Part shown: positions 40,949-48,091 of the stretch, in pieces
Layout: each line of letters opens with the position of its first letter
Numbering within the stretch: the first letter of the stretch is position 1
NCBI GenBank assembly: GCA_964392965.1
Contig: CAYMSA010000006.1
Coordinates: 1 to 48,091, forward strand
DNA: 48,091 bases
Direction of reading: 5' to 3'
Source: CAYMSA01 sp964392965
Lineage (GTDB): Bacteria > Actinomycetota > Coriobacteriia > Anaerosomatales > Anaerosomataceae
The notes under the pieces: model-generated
What the model was told of the DNA's origin: nothing
Database searches by the model: none
What the model saw: the letters and a program-made list of their open reading frames with translations, nothing else
Program-made: the position numbers and the translations under genes

Positions 40949-41665
40949 GTGTCGATTCTGGAGTCCGATCGCGTACGCGAGCTGCTGCAGCGCGCCGGCC
41001 TGGAGACCGTCGACCCGCGGGTCCTCAAGGGGGCTGTGGCGGCCGCGGTGCTCGTGTGCGCGCTCGGCGTGTGGCGGTTCTGGCCCTCGGCCCCGGCGCC
41101 GGAGGTGGCGTTCACCGAGTCCGTGGAGGTCGCAGGGGCGGCAGGGGAGACGGCTGGGGCGGATGCGGGCGCGGCGAGCGAGGAGCCGAGCGCCACGGCG
41201 GGCATCGTGGTGCACGTGGCGGGCGCGGTGATGCGTCCGGGCGTGTACGAGTTGCCGCTCGGCAGCCGGGTGACCGACGCCGTGGAGGCGGCAGGGGGAC
41301 TCCTCGGCACGGCGGCTTCGGAGGCCGTCAATCTCGCGCGCATCCTTGCCGACGGCGAGCAGGTCTTCCTCCCCACGCACGCCGAGGTGGAGAGCGGCTC
41401 GTTTGCGGCGGGGGGCGGCGGGTCTACGGGCGGCGGGAGCGCCACGGGAGGGGCGGGCGGTGGAGGTTCCGGGCTCGTGAACCTCAACACGGCGAGCGTG
41501 ACCGAGCTCGACGCGTTGCCGGGCATCGGTCCCGCCACGGCGCAGAAGATCGTGGACGACCGGGCCGCCAACGGGCCCTTCGGCAAACCCGAGGACCTGA
41601 TGCGCGTGCCGGGCATCGGTGAGAGCAAGTACTCGGCGCTCAAGGACCTCGTGACCACACGATGA
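40949..41665 (+). CDS. comEA: competence protein ComEA (DNA receptor)
   Basis: The protein has 238 residues. One transmembrane helix (~26-45) anchors it. An SLBB domain (~90-150, VVHVAGAVMRPGVYELPLGSRVTDAVEAAGG) is followed by a Gly/Ser-rich linker (~155-180) and a tandem helix-hairpin-helix domain (LVNLNTASVTELDALPGIGPATAQKIVDDRAANGPF, then MRVPGIGESKYSALKDL). ComEA binds incoming DNA on the outer face of the membrane and passes it to ComEC, whose gene overlaps the end by 4 bp. The GTG start sits at the foot of a hairpin. Confidence 0.95.
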   Translation: MSILESDRVRELLQRAGLETVDPRVLKGAVAAAVLVCALGVWRFWPSAPAPEVAFTESVEVAGAAGETAGADAGAASEEPSATAGIVVHVAGAVMRPGVYELPLGSRVTDAVEAAGGLLGTAASEAVNLARILADGEQVFLPTHAEVESGSFAAGGGGSTGGGSATGGAGGGGSGLVNLNTASVTELDALPGIGPATAQKIVDDRAANGPFGKPEDLMRVPGIGESKYSALKDLVTTR

Positions 41666-44280
41666 GCACCGGTGCCCCTCGAAGGCCCTCACTCCCGCCG
41701 GTGCTGTGGCTGGCCGTGGCGATGTGCGTGGGGTGCGTGGCGGGCGAGCACGTGACCTGGGCGCGCTGGGCGGAGACGAGCGTTGCCGGGTGGCTCGCGG
41801 GTGTCGGGCTCGGCTCGGCGGCGGTCGTGATGGCAGCGGTGCGCGCGCCGCGGCTGCGGACGATCGCGGTGCTCGCGGTGGCGGGCCTGCTTGCGGGGAC
41901 GTGCGTCTCGGCGGTGCAGGGCGCGCAGTGGCTCGCGCAGTCGGCCACCGTGGCGGACTGCGGCGCGCGCGAGTGGACGGGCGTTGTGGAGGCCGACCCC
42001 ACGCCGGGGACGTACGGGACGATCGTGCGGGTGCGGATCACCGGAGGACCGCTTCACGGCGCGCGGGTGCGGGTCTCGTGGCCGGACGGCTGCGAGGCCC
42101 CCGACCTCGGGCGGACCGTGCGCTTCGCGGCCGTCCTCGAGGCGCTGCCCGCCGACGAGGCCTGGGCGCGCACGGTGGCGCACTCGGGAGTCTGTGCGAC
42201 GGGACGCGCCTGGCGTGCCGAGGTGGGTGCGTGGCGACCGGGTGTGGCGGGCGCGCTCTTCGCCTGGCGGGCGGGGCGACTGGACGCTGTCTCGGGCATC
42301 GAGGGCGCGGGTGGCGACCTGCTCGAAGGTGTCGTGCTGGGCGACCGTCGGCGGCTCGTGGGCACCGCCACCGACGAGGACTTCCGGATCCTCGGCCTGA
42401 CGCACCTCGTGGCGGTCTCCGGCTCGCACCTGGCGCTCGCATGCGCGGCGGTGGCGGCGCTCGGCACGCTCGCGCGGGTTCCGAGGCGGCCGCTCATCAT
42501 CGCGACGCTCATCGCGGGCGGAGTCTACGCGCTCGTCACGGGGATGGCGTACTCGGCGCTGCGATCGCTGCTGATGCTCGCTGTGGGTAGCGGCGGACAG
42601 CTCCTCGGCCGCAAGGGGAGTGGCGTGGCCTCGCTCGGCGTGGCAGTCATCGCGGTGCTCGCCACGCAGCCGTGGTCCGTCTACGACCTCGGGCTGCAGC
42701 TCTCGGCGCTCGCCGTCGCGGGGCTGCTCATCTTCGGCAGTCTCGCCATGGAGTGGGCGAGCTTCGGGATGTCACGCGTGGGCGCCACCGCGAGCAACGT
42801 CTTCGCTCTCACGTGCGTGGCGCAGGTGCTCACGATGCCGGTGATCGCCTCGGCATTCGGGGTGATGTCGGTCTTCGCACCGGTCGCCAACGCGGTCGCG
42901 GGGCCGCTCGTGGAGGTCGCGCTCGCCATCGGACTCGCCGGGGTGGTGGTGGGGAGCGTCTTCTCGGAGGTCGGCGTGATCCTCGCAAACGTCGCGGCCG
43001 CGATACTCGGCGCCACCGCCTGGCTCGCCTCGGGGATGGCCGAGCTCCCCGGTGCGGCGGTCTCGATGGGCGGCGGCGTCCTCTCGGTGGTGGGCGTGAT
43101 GGGCGCCTCGGCGGCGGTGTGGGCGGTGTGGCCCCTGCCCAAGACCACGCGCGCCTCGCGGCGTGCGCTGGGGGCGGTGGTGATCCTGAGTGCGGCGCTC
43201 GCCATCGGACCCGCGCCCGCCAGGGAGACCAGCCTCGTGGTGCTCGACGTGGGGCAGGGCGATGCGATCCTCGTGCGCGATGCCGGCCGGACGATGCTCG
43301 TGGACACCGGCGCCGACGGTGACGTGCTGCGGGCGGCCCTCCATCGGCATGGCGTGCGGCGCATCGACGTCCTCGTGCTCACGCACGCGCACGACGACCA
43401 TACCGGCGGCGTGGACGGGCTCTCGGGAACGCAGACGGTCGGCTGGGTGGGCGTCTCGGGCGCTGCTTCCGCCGACGGTACGTGGGACGCGAGGCCGTGG
43501 CCGTCCGTCGGCGGAGCGCCGGTGCGCGCGCTGAAGATCGGCGACACGTGGTGGATCGGTGACATCGGTGTGGAGGTCGTGTGGCCCGCACCCGATGTCA
43601 CCGGGATGAGCACCAACGACACGAGCGTCGTCCTCAACCTGCGCTGCGGCGGTTTCGATGCCGTGCTCACCGGTGACGTGGAGGGTGCGGCGCAGGCCGG
43701 GATGCTCGAGCGGGGAGGCGGTCGCGAGGTCGAGGTGCTCAAGGTCCCGCACCACGGCAGCACGAACGGTCTCACAGCGGAGGCGCTCGCGGTGTGGGCG
43801 CCGCGTGATGCGATCGTGAGCGTCGGGACCGGCAACGACTTCGGCCATCCTCATGCCGAGGCGCTCGCACTCCTGGAGGAGGCGAACGTGCGTGTGTGGC
43901 GCACGGACAAGGCAGGCGATGTGACCGTGAGCATCAACCGGGACGGGTATCGCATCAGCGCCGCCGCAAGCGGACCGGAGCGACAGGACCCTGCGGCGAC
44001 ATCCGGCCTTCAGGAGGGGCAGCCGCTCGCGTGGCGTGGTGGGTGGACGGCGGTTCATGCGAGAATGCAGGGTGTCGCTGCCTGCGACGCGCGGTATGCG
44101 GCGGTGTGGCCGCTCGATCCGGAGGTGAACGATGGCCGTTCGGGCCATAGACGAACTGAAGCCTGTCTACCTGATCTTCGGGGAGGAGGAGCTGCTGCTC
44201 GACCGCGCGGTCCGCCGCCTGAAGGACCGGGTGGCCGAGGTGGCCGACCTCGATTTCAACTTCGATGTCTTCTCGGGTGA
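41662..44280 (+). CDS. comEC: ComEC/Rec2-type DNA uptake channel with an overlapping C-terminal tail
   Basis: The protein has 872 residues. The N-terminal DUF4131/OB region is followed by the Competence membrane domain (ILGLTHLVAVSGSHLAL, GMAYSALRSLLML; about ten helices in all). A soluble metallo-beta-lactamase domain comes last, with LTHAHDDHTGG, VLTGDVE and VPHHGSTNG. It forms the inner-membrane channel for transforming DNA. The recognisable part ends near residue 769 (DVTVSINRDGYRIS); the last ~103 residues are Arg/Gly/Pro-rich and run 149 bp into holA in another frame. The true stop could be earlier if there is a frameshift error, so the 3' end is uncertain. Confidence 0.88.
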   Translation: MSTGAPRRPSLPPVLWLAVAMCVGCVAGEHVTWARWAETSVAGWLAGVGLGSAAVVMAAVRAPRLRTIAVLAVAGLLAGTCVSAVQGAQWLAQSATVADCGAREWTGVVEADPTPGTYGTIVRVRITGGPLHGARVRVSWPDGCEAPDLGRTVRFAAVLEALPADEAWARTVAHSGVCATGRAWRAEVGAWRPGVAGALFAWRAGRLDAVSGIEGAGGDLLEGVVLGDRRRLVGTATDEDFRILGLTHLVAVSGSHLALACAAVAALGTLARVPRRPLIIATLIAGGVYALVTGMAYSALRSLLMLAVGSGGQLLGRKGSGVASLGVAVIAVLATQPWSVYDLGLQLSALAVAGLLIFGSLAMEWASFGMSRVGATASNVFALTCVAQVLTMPVIASAFGVMSVFAPVANAVAGPLVEVALAIGLAGVVVGSVFSEVGVILANVAAAILGATAWLASGMAELPGAAVSMGGGVLSVVGVMGASAAVWAVWPLPKTTRASRRALGAVVILSAALAIGPAPARETSLVVLDVGQGDAILVRDAGRTMLVDTGADGDVLRAALHRHGVRRIDVLVLTHAHDDHTGGVDGLSGTQTVGWVGVSGAASADGTWDARPWPSVGGAPVRALKIGDTWWIGDIGVEVVWPAPDVTGMSTNDTSVVLNLRCGGFDAVLTGDVEGAAQAGMLERGGGREVEVLKVPHHGSTNGLTAEALAVWAPRDAIVSVGTGNDFGHPHAEALALLEEANVRVWRTDKAGDVTVSINRDGYRISAAASGPERQDPAATSGLQEGQPLAWRGGWTAVHARMQGVAACDARYAAVWPLDPEVNDGRSGHRRTEACLPDLRGGGAAARPRGPPPEGPGGRGGRPRFQLRCLLG

Positions 44281-45109
44281 GACCGCAGACGGGGACGACG
44301 TGGTGGCGGCGGCCAATACGCTGCCGTTCGCGTCCGAGCGCCGTCTCGTCGTGGTCCGCGACGTGGACAAGATGCGTGCGGCCGACCAGGCCGTCCTGGC
44401 GGCCTACGCGCAGAATCCCGCGCCGACGGCGTGCGTGGTGCTGGTTGCCGCGAAGATCCGCAAGGACTCGAAGCTCTACAAGGCCGTGAAGCAGCTCGGC
44501 GGTGTGGCCGAGTACAAGGCGCCTGACCGTCGCGAGGTGCCCGGCTGGGTGACGGACCTCTTCGCCGCGCGGGGCCGGACCATCAGCCGCGACGGTGCCG
44601 AGGCGCTCGTTCGCGCGGTGGGCCGCAACCTGCGGGCACTCGAGTCCGAGGCCGACAAGATCATCACGTTCGCCGGGGAACGCACGAAGATCGACCGCTC
44701 GGACGTGGTGCAGGTTGCCGTCAAGACGGCGCCGACGACCGTCTTCGACCTCTTCCGGGCGATGGGCGCACGTGACGCTCGCGCCGCGCTCGGCACCCTG
44801 GATGAGTTGCTCGTCTCCGGCGAGGAGCTGCTCGGCATCCATGCGATGACGGTGCGGCAGGTCCGCACGCTCATCGGCGCCCGTGCGCTTCTCGACCGCA
44901 GCACGAGCACCGGTGCGGCCCATCAGGAGCTCGGCCTCGCGCCCTGGCAGGCCAAGGCGGCGATGGAGCAGGCGCGCCGCTTCTCGGCAGCCGAGCTGAG
45001 GGACGCGCTGCGGGGTCTCGCGGAGATGGAGCGCCGTCTGAAGTCAGGCGACGGGGACGGACGCGTGCTCTACGAGGTGTGGCTCATCGGCGTGTGTGGG
45101 CAGGCCTGA
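44132..45109 (+). CDS. holA: DNA polymerase III subunit delta
   Basis: The protein has 325 residues, normal for HolA. The N-terminus PVYLIFGEEELLLDRAV stands at the usual ATPase-like start of delta, and FDVFSGETADGDDVV and VVVRDVDKMRA follow. The C-terminal helical domain has LLVSGEELLGIHAMTVRQVRTL. Delta opens the sliding clamp for loading. The ATG has GGAGGTG 7 bp upstream. It overlaps the open tail of comEC by 149 bp. The comEA-comEC-holA-rpsT order is common in Gram-positive bacteria. Confidence 0.93.
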   Translation: MAVRAIDELKPVYLIFGEEELLLDRAVRRLKDRVAEVADLDFNFDVFSGETADGDDVVAAANTLPFASERRLVVVRDVDKMRAADQAVLAAYAQNPAPTACVVLVAAKIRKDSKLYKAVKQLGGVAEYKAPDRREVPGWVTDLFAARGRTISRDGAEALVRAVGRNLRALESEADKIITFAGERTKIDRSDVVQVAVKTAPTTVFDLFRAMGARDARAALGTLDELLVSGEELLGIHAMTVRQVRTLIGARALLDRSTSTGAAHQELGLAPWQAKAAMEQARRFSAAELRDALRGLAEMERRLKSGDGDGRVLYEVWLIGVCGQA

Positions 45110-45142
45110 AGCCCGGCGGTCGGCGCGCGCCCCAGAGCCCGA

Positions 45143-45180
45143 ACATGAAGAAGACCCGGGTGACCGGGTCTTCTTCATGT
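45143..45180. terminator. 17-bp perfect hairpin, bidirectional terminator between holA and rpsT
   Basis: ACATGAAGAAGACCCGG (45143-45159) pairs perfectly with CCGGGTCTTCTTCATGT (45164-45180) around GTGA. Both arms end in pyrimidine- or purine-rich runs, so each strand reads a stem followed by a T/C-rich stretch. It serves two convergent genes. Confidence 0.88.
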
Positions 45181-45203
45181 GCAGCATGCTGCTCGGTACC
45201 GGG

Positions 45204-45470
45204 CTACTCGCCGATCGCGTTGATCCGGTTCATGACGCCGGACTTGCGGTTGGCAGCCTGGTTCTTGTGGATGATGCCCTTGCTCGCTGCCTTGTCGAGC
45301 TGCTTGCAGGCAACCCTGGCGGCCTCGAGCGCGGCTTCCTTGTCGCCCGCGGTGACCGCCGCGTCGACCTTCTTGACCGAGGTCTTGAGGGCCGACTTGA
45401 CCGCCTTGTTGCGCAACCGCGCCTTCTCGCTCGTGAGAATGCGCTTCTTCTGGCTCTTGATGTTGGCCAC
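45204..45470 (-). CDS. rpsT: 30S ribosomal protein S20
   Basis: The protein has 88 residues. It begins VANIKSQKKRILTSEKARLRNKAVKSALKT and ends KNQAANRKSGVMNRINAIGE, fully S20-like. It binds 16S rRNA early in 30S assembly. The GTG at 45470 has GGAAGGA 8 bp upstream; the frame is open to 45701 inside the neighbouring gene and should not be used. Convergent with holA. Confidence 0.97.
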   Translation of the reverse strand: MANIKSQKKRILTSEKARLRNKAVKSALKTSVKKVDAAVTAGDKEAALEAARVACKQLDKAASKGIIHKNQAANRKSGVMNRINAIGE

Positions 45471-45561
45471 GTCTGCAGTCCTTCCGGTGTTCGGTGCCCG
45501 TCGCAGTGGGGTGCTGACGAACCCGCAAAGGATACCACACGGCCCCGGGCGTGCCAACGCG

Positions 45562-46404
45562 TCAGTCGGCGGGTGTGAAGGTGATGACCGTGACCTCGGC
45601 AGGACACAGGAAGCGGATCGGGAGGAACTGCGTGCCGAGACCCGCCGAGGTGTGTGTGTACCAGTCTCCCACCTGCGAGAGGCCGCTGATCGTCTGGCCA
45701 CGGAGCTCCGGGAAGAGGTCGCTCAGGCGATGATAGGTGGGGGAGAGTTCCTCGCCGTCGACCGGTCCCGGTGCCCATACGGCGCCCAGGAGTGGCAGGC
45801 GCACCTGGCCGCCGTGGGTATGGCCCGCGAGGAACACGCCCGTCGCGCCCTCGGGGAGGGGCACCGTCGCGATCGAGTCAGGAGTGAGCGGGTAGTGTCC
45901 CATGGCGAGGACGACATCGGTCTCTGCGGGGAGTTCCGGGATCCGCGTGGCGGGCACGACCGTCACACTCCCGGCGGGAAGCTCGTAGCGGAGCGGCTCG
46001 TCCTCTGGTAGCACGAGTACGGCGCCGTCGGCCACGAGGGCCTTGATCACCTCGGGGGTGTCGTGGTTTCCCCAGGTGACGAACACCGTCGAGCTGTGAT
46101 GCTGGAGGACGGTGAGGAGCTCGAGGGCCGGCTCGGTGTCTCCCTGCTTGCCGGCGATGTGGTCACCGTTCACGACGATCATGTCGAATCGACGGTCGCC
46201 GAGCGCAGCCTCCATGCCCGCCTGGCCCTCGCCGAAGCGTGTGCTGTGCAGGTCGCTTACGTGAAGGACGGTGACGGGTTCGGTGAGTCCAGTTGCCGGG
46301 AGTGCGATCTCCCGGACGGTGATCGTGCGGGTGTCATGCCACGTCACCGCCACAGCGGCGATGGCCAGGAGTGTAACGATGAGTGTGAGGAATCGTCTTC
46401 GCAT
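45562..46404 (-). CDS. membrane-anchored metallophosphoesterase, YkuE-like
   Basis: The protein has 280 residues. An N-terminal hydrophobic segment (~5-22) is a signal anchor. The calcineurin-like core has all metal-binding blocks: VSDLHSTRFGEG, VVNGDHI, WGNHDTPEV, MGHYP and AGHTHGGQVRLP. Relatives such as YkuE and LpxH-like enzymes act on lipid-linked or cyclic phosphate substrates at the membrane; the substrate here is unknown. Start ATG 46404 has only a weak ribosome site. It is divergent from lepA. Confidence 0.88.
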   Translation of the reverse strand: MRRRFLTLIVTLLAIAAVAVTWHDTRTITVREIALPATGLTEPVTVLHVSDLHSTRFGEGQAGMEAALGDRRFDMIVVNGDHIAGKQGDTEPALELLTVLQHHSSTVFVTWGNHDTPEVIKALVADGAVLVLPEDEPLRYELPAGSVTVVPATRIPELPAETDVVLAMGHYPLTPDSIATVPLPEGATGVFLAGHTHGGQVRLPLLGAVWAPGPVDGEELSPTYHRLSDLFPELRGQTISGLSQVGDWYTHTSAGLGTQFLPIRFLCPAEVTVITFTPAD

Positions 46405-46484
46405 GGGTGCACTCTAGCAGCTCGGATGGGTGCGGGAGCACGCTGCGTCTTACGGCTTGGCCACTGTCCGCGACCGGTGCGCCC

Positions 46485-46493
46485 TGCTAGACT
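46485..46493 (+). promoter_or_regulatory. extended -10 promoter of lepA (TGC-TAGACT), probably leaderless transcript
   Basis: TGC-TAGACT at 46485-46493 ends 9 bp before the lepA ATG (46503). Transcription would begin at or within a few bases of the start codon. No Shine-Dalgarno sequence is present in the gap. Confidence 0.55.
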
Positions 46494-46502
46494 GTGCTCT
46501 CG

Positions 46503-48091
46503 ATGACTGAACCCGCCCTCATACGCAACTTCTCCATAATCGCGCACATCGACCACGGCAAGTCGACACTTGCCGACCGGGTGCTGCAACTTACGCATAC
46601 CATCGAAGACCGTGATATGAAGGAGCAGGTCCTCGACTCGATGGACATCGAGCGCGAGCGCGGCATCACGATCAAGGCGCAGGCCGTGCGCGTCATGTAC
46701 GACGCGAATGATGGCAAGACGTACCAGCTCAACCTCATCGACACGCCCGGCCACGTCGACTTCACGTACGAGGTCTCCCGTTCCCTCGCTGCCTGCGAGG
46801 GTGCCCTGCTCGTCGTGGACGCCGCGCAGGGCGTCGAGGCGCAGACCGTGGCGAACGCCCTCATGGCGATGAACGCGAAGCTCGAGATCATTCCGCTCAT
46901 CAACAAGATCGACCTCCCCGCGGCCGATCCCGAGCGCGTGCGACACGAGATCGAGGAAGGCCTCGCCATCCCCGCCGACGAGGCGGTTCTCGCGAGCGGC
47001 AAGACCGGCGAGGGCGTCCGCGAGGCGCTCGAGGCTGTCGTGCGACTCGTCCCACCCCCCGTGGGGAACCCCGACGCGCCACTCAAGGCACTGATCTTCG
47101 ACTCCTACTTCGATGCCTACCGCGGTGTCGTAGCGCTCATCCGCATCATCGACGGCACCATCGCAAAGGGCATGAAGGTCCGGATGATGGCCACGAGCAC
47201 GGTGACCGATGTGGAAGAGGTCGGCGTCCGCCGGCCGGCCAACGTGCCCGTGGACGCGCTCGGCGTGGGGGAGGTCGGGTACCTCGTGACCGGTCTCAAG
47301 GACCCCTCGCTCGTGAAGGTGGGCGACACCGTCACGCTCGCTCGTGGTGGCGCGGCGGAGCCGCTCCCCGGCTATCGTGATGTGAAGCCGATGGTCTACA
47401 CGGGCCTGTATCCGATCGACGGTGACCAGTATCCGGCGCTCCGCGACGCGCTCGAGCGCCTCACGCTCAACGACCCGGCGCTCATCTGGGAACCGGAGAG
47501 CAGCCACGCGCTCGGCTTCGGCTTCCGCGTGGGATTCCTCGGCCTGCTGCATATGGAGGTCGTGAAGGAGCGCCTGGAGCGCGAGTTCAGCCTGGACCTG
47601 CTCGCTACCGCGCCGAGCGTCGAGTACCACGCGTACCTCACCAACGGCGACATGCTCGTGGTGCACTCGCCGCAGGACATGCCGGACCCCGGTGCGCTGC
47701 TGCGCATCGAGGAGCCGTACCTGACGGCCACGGTGCTCGTGCCCCCGGACTACGTGGGACCGGTCATGGAGCTCGCCGATCAGCGGCGCGGCGTCTTCAA
47801 GAACATGCAGTACCTCTCGGCCACGACGGTGGAGATGCACTACGAGATCCCGCTCTCGGAGCTCATCATGGACTTCTTCGACCAGCTCAAGAGCCGGACG
47901 AAGGGCTATGCGAGCCTCGACTACGAGTACCTCGGCTACCAGGAGAGCGCCCTCGTGAAGCTTGACGTGCTGCTCGCTGGCAAGCCGGTGGACGCGCTCA
48001 GCTTCATCGTGCACAAGGACAAGGCGTACGCGCGCGGCAAGGTGCTCACCGAGAAGCTCCGCGAGATCATCCCGCGGCAGATGTTCGAGGT
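46503..48091 (+). CDS. lepA: elongation factor 4 (LepA), 3' end outside window
   Basis: 529 residues are visible out of about 600. The GTPase domain has AHIDHGKSTLADR, ERGITIKAQAVR, DTPGHVDFTYEV and NKIDLP. Domains II and III and the LepA-specific GFRVGFLGLLHMEV and VGPVMELADQRRGVFKNMQ segments follow, with the start of the C-terminal domain (DKAYARGKVLTEKLREIIPRQ). LepA acts on stalled or elongating ribosomes. ATG 46503 encodes MTEPALIRNFSIIAHID, the normal LepA start, even though no ribosome site precedes it. Confidence 0.95.
   Translation, partial: MTEPALIRNFSIIAHIDHGKSTLADRVLQLTHTIEDRDMKEQVLDSMDIERERGITIKAQAVRVMYDANDGKTYQLNLIDTPGHVDFTYEVSRSLAACEGALLVVDAAQGVEAQTVANALMAMNAKLEIIPLINKIDLPAADPERVRHEIEEGLAIPADEAVLASGKTGEGVREALEAVVRLVPPPVGNPDAPLKALIFDSYFDAYRGVVALIRIIDGTIAKGMKVRMMATSTVTDVEEVGVRRPANVPVDALGVGEVGYLVTGLKDPSLVKVGDTVTLARGGAAEPLPGYRDVKPMVYTGLYPIDGDQYPALRDALERLTLNDPALIWEPESSHALGFGFRVGFLGLLHMEVVKERLEREFSLDLLATAPSVEYHAYLTNGDMLVVHSPQDMPDPGALLRIEEPYLTATVLVPPDYVGPVMELADQRRGVFKNMQYLSATTVEMHYEIPLSELIMDFFDQLKSRTKGYASLDYEYLGYQESALVKLDVLLAGKPVDALSFIVHKDKAYARGKVLTEKLREIIPRQMFE

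Noticed and set aside
38587..41658. 1023-residue open frame on the reverse strand opposite leuS and comEA
   Set aside because: It is an antisense shadow of two well-identified genes in high-GC sequence. The translation is rich in His, Arg and Val without domain motifs, and it has no ribosome site.
46457..46493. Standard -35/-10 promoter for lepA using TTGGCC at 46457
   Set aside because: The spacer to TAGACT would be 25 bp, too long; the extended -10 alone is the better explanation.

Overview
The window is a high-GC bacterial chromosome segment made almost entirely of housekeeping genes with short spacers, many GTG/TTG starts and frequent 4-8 bp gene overlaps. The gene set (MreBCD/PBP2/RodA, RNase E/G, an EF-G-like paralogue, ComEA/ComEC, PilT, DUF5667 next to an ECF sigma factor, and the fused B12-radical SAM protein with its DUF2344 partner) fits Actinomycetota, most likely a deep-branching or Coriobacteriia-type lineage. 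That placement is inferred from gene content and composition, not from a tree. Two runs of exactly 100 N (24946-25045 and 32244-32343) show that this is a scaffolded draft or metagenome assembly.

Layout: 1-3017 holds the end of a Met/Pro-repeat protein, a Crp/Fnr regulator, a mini cytochrome b5 and a reverse-strand aldehyde dehydrogenase. 3152-10969 holds rlmD, a receiver-PilT fusion, then a tight run of OsmC, family-2 glycosyltransferase, PIG-L deacetylase and a BshC-like protein (a possible thiol or glycoconjugate pathway), an 8Fe ferredoxin with its own promoter, and a lipid-kinase-like gene. 11078-16686 holds tRNA-Arg(CCG), an EF-G-like GTPase, a cyclophilin, a TPR membrane protein, ndk and radC.

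16869-35714 is one long forward block. It starts with the rod-shape operon (mreB, mreC, mreD, mrdA, rodA), continues with a DUF697 protein, the radical SAM/DUF2344 pair and rng, and then runs rplU, rpmA, obgE, proB, proA, nadD, yqeK, a degenerate LCP/LytR_C protein, rsfS and an EamA transporter. tRNA-Ala(GGC) and a terminator close it. 36164-38100 (reverse) is an ECF sigma factor operon with a DUF5667 membrane protein and a secreted Cys/Gln-rich protein. 38257-45109 holds leuS, comEA, comEC and holA. rpsT and a metallophosphoesterase follow on the reverse strand, and lepA runs off the right edge.

The observations most worth following are: the OsmC/GT2/PIG-L/BshC-like cluster; the receiver-PilT fusion; the ECF operon with a candidate autoregulatory promoter; a hairpin abutting the comEA start codon; a 44-bp palindrome at 36034-36077; extended -10 (TGn) promoters at seven sites; and a 55-bp duplication flanking the first N gap, showing that this gap and its frameshift are assembly artefacts. 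No CRISPR array, insertion sequence, prophage or classical defence system is visible.
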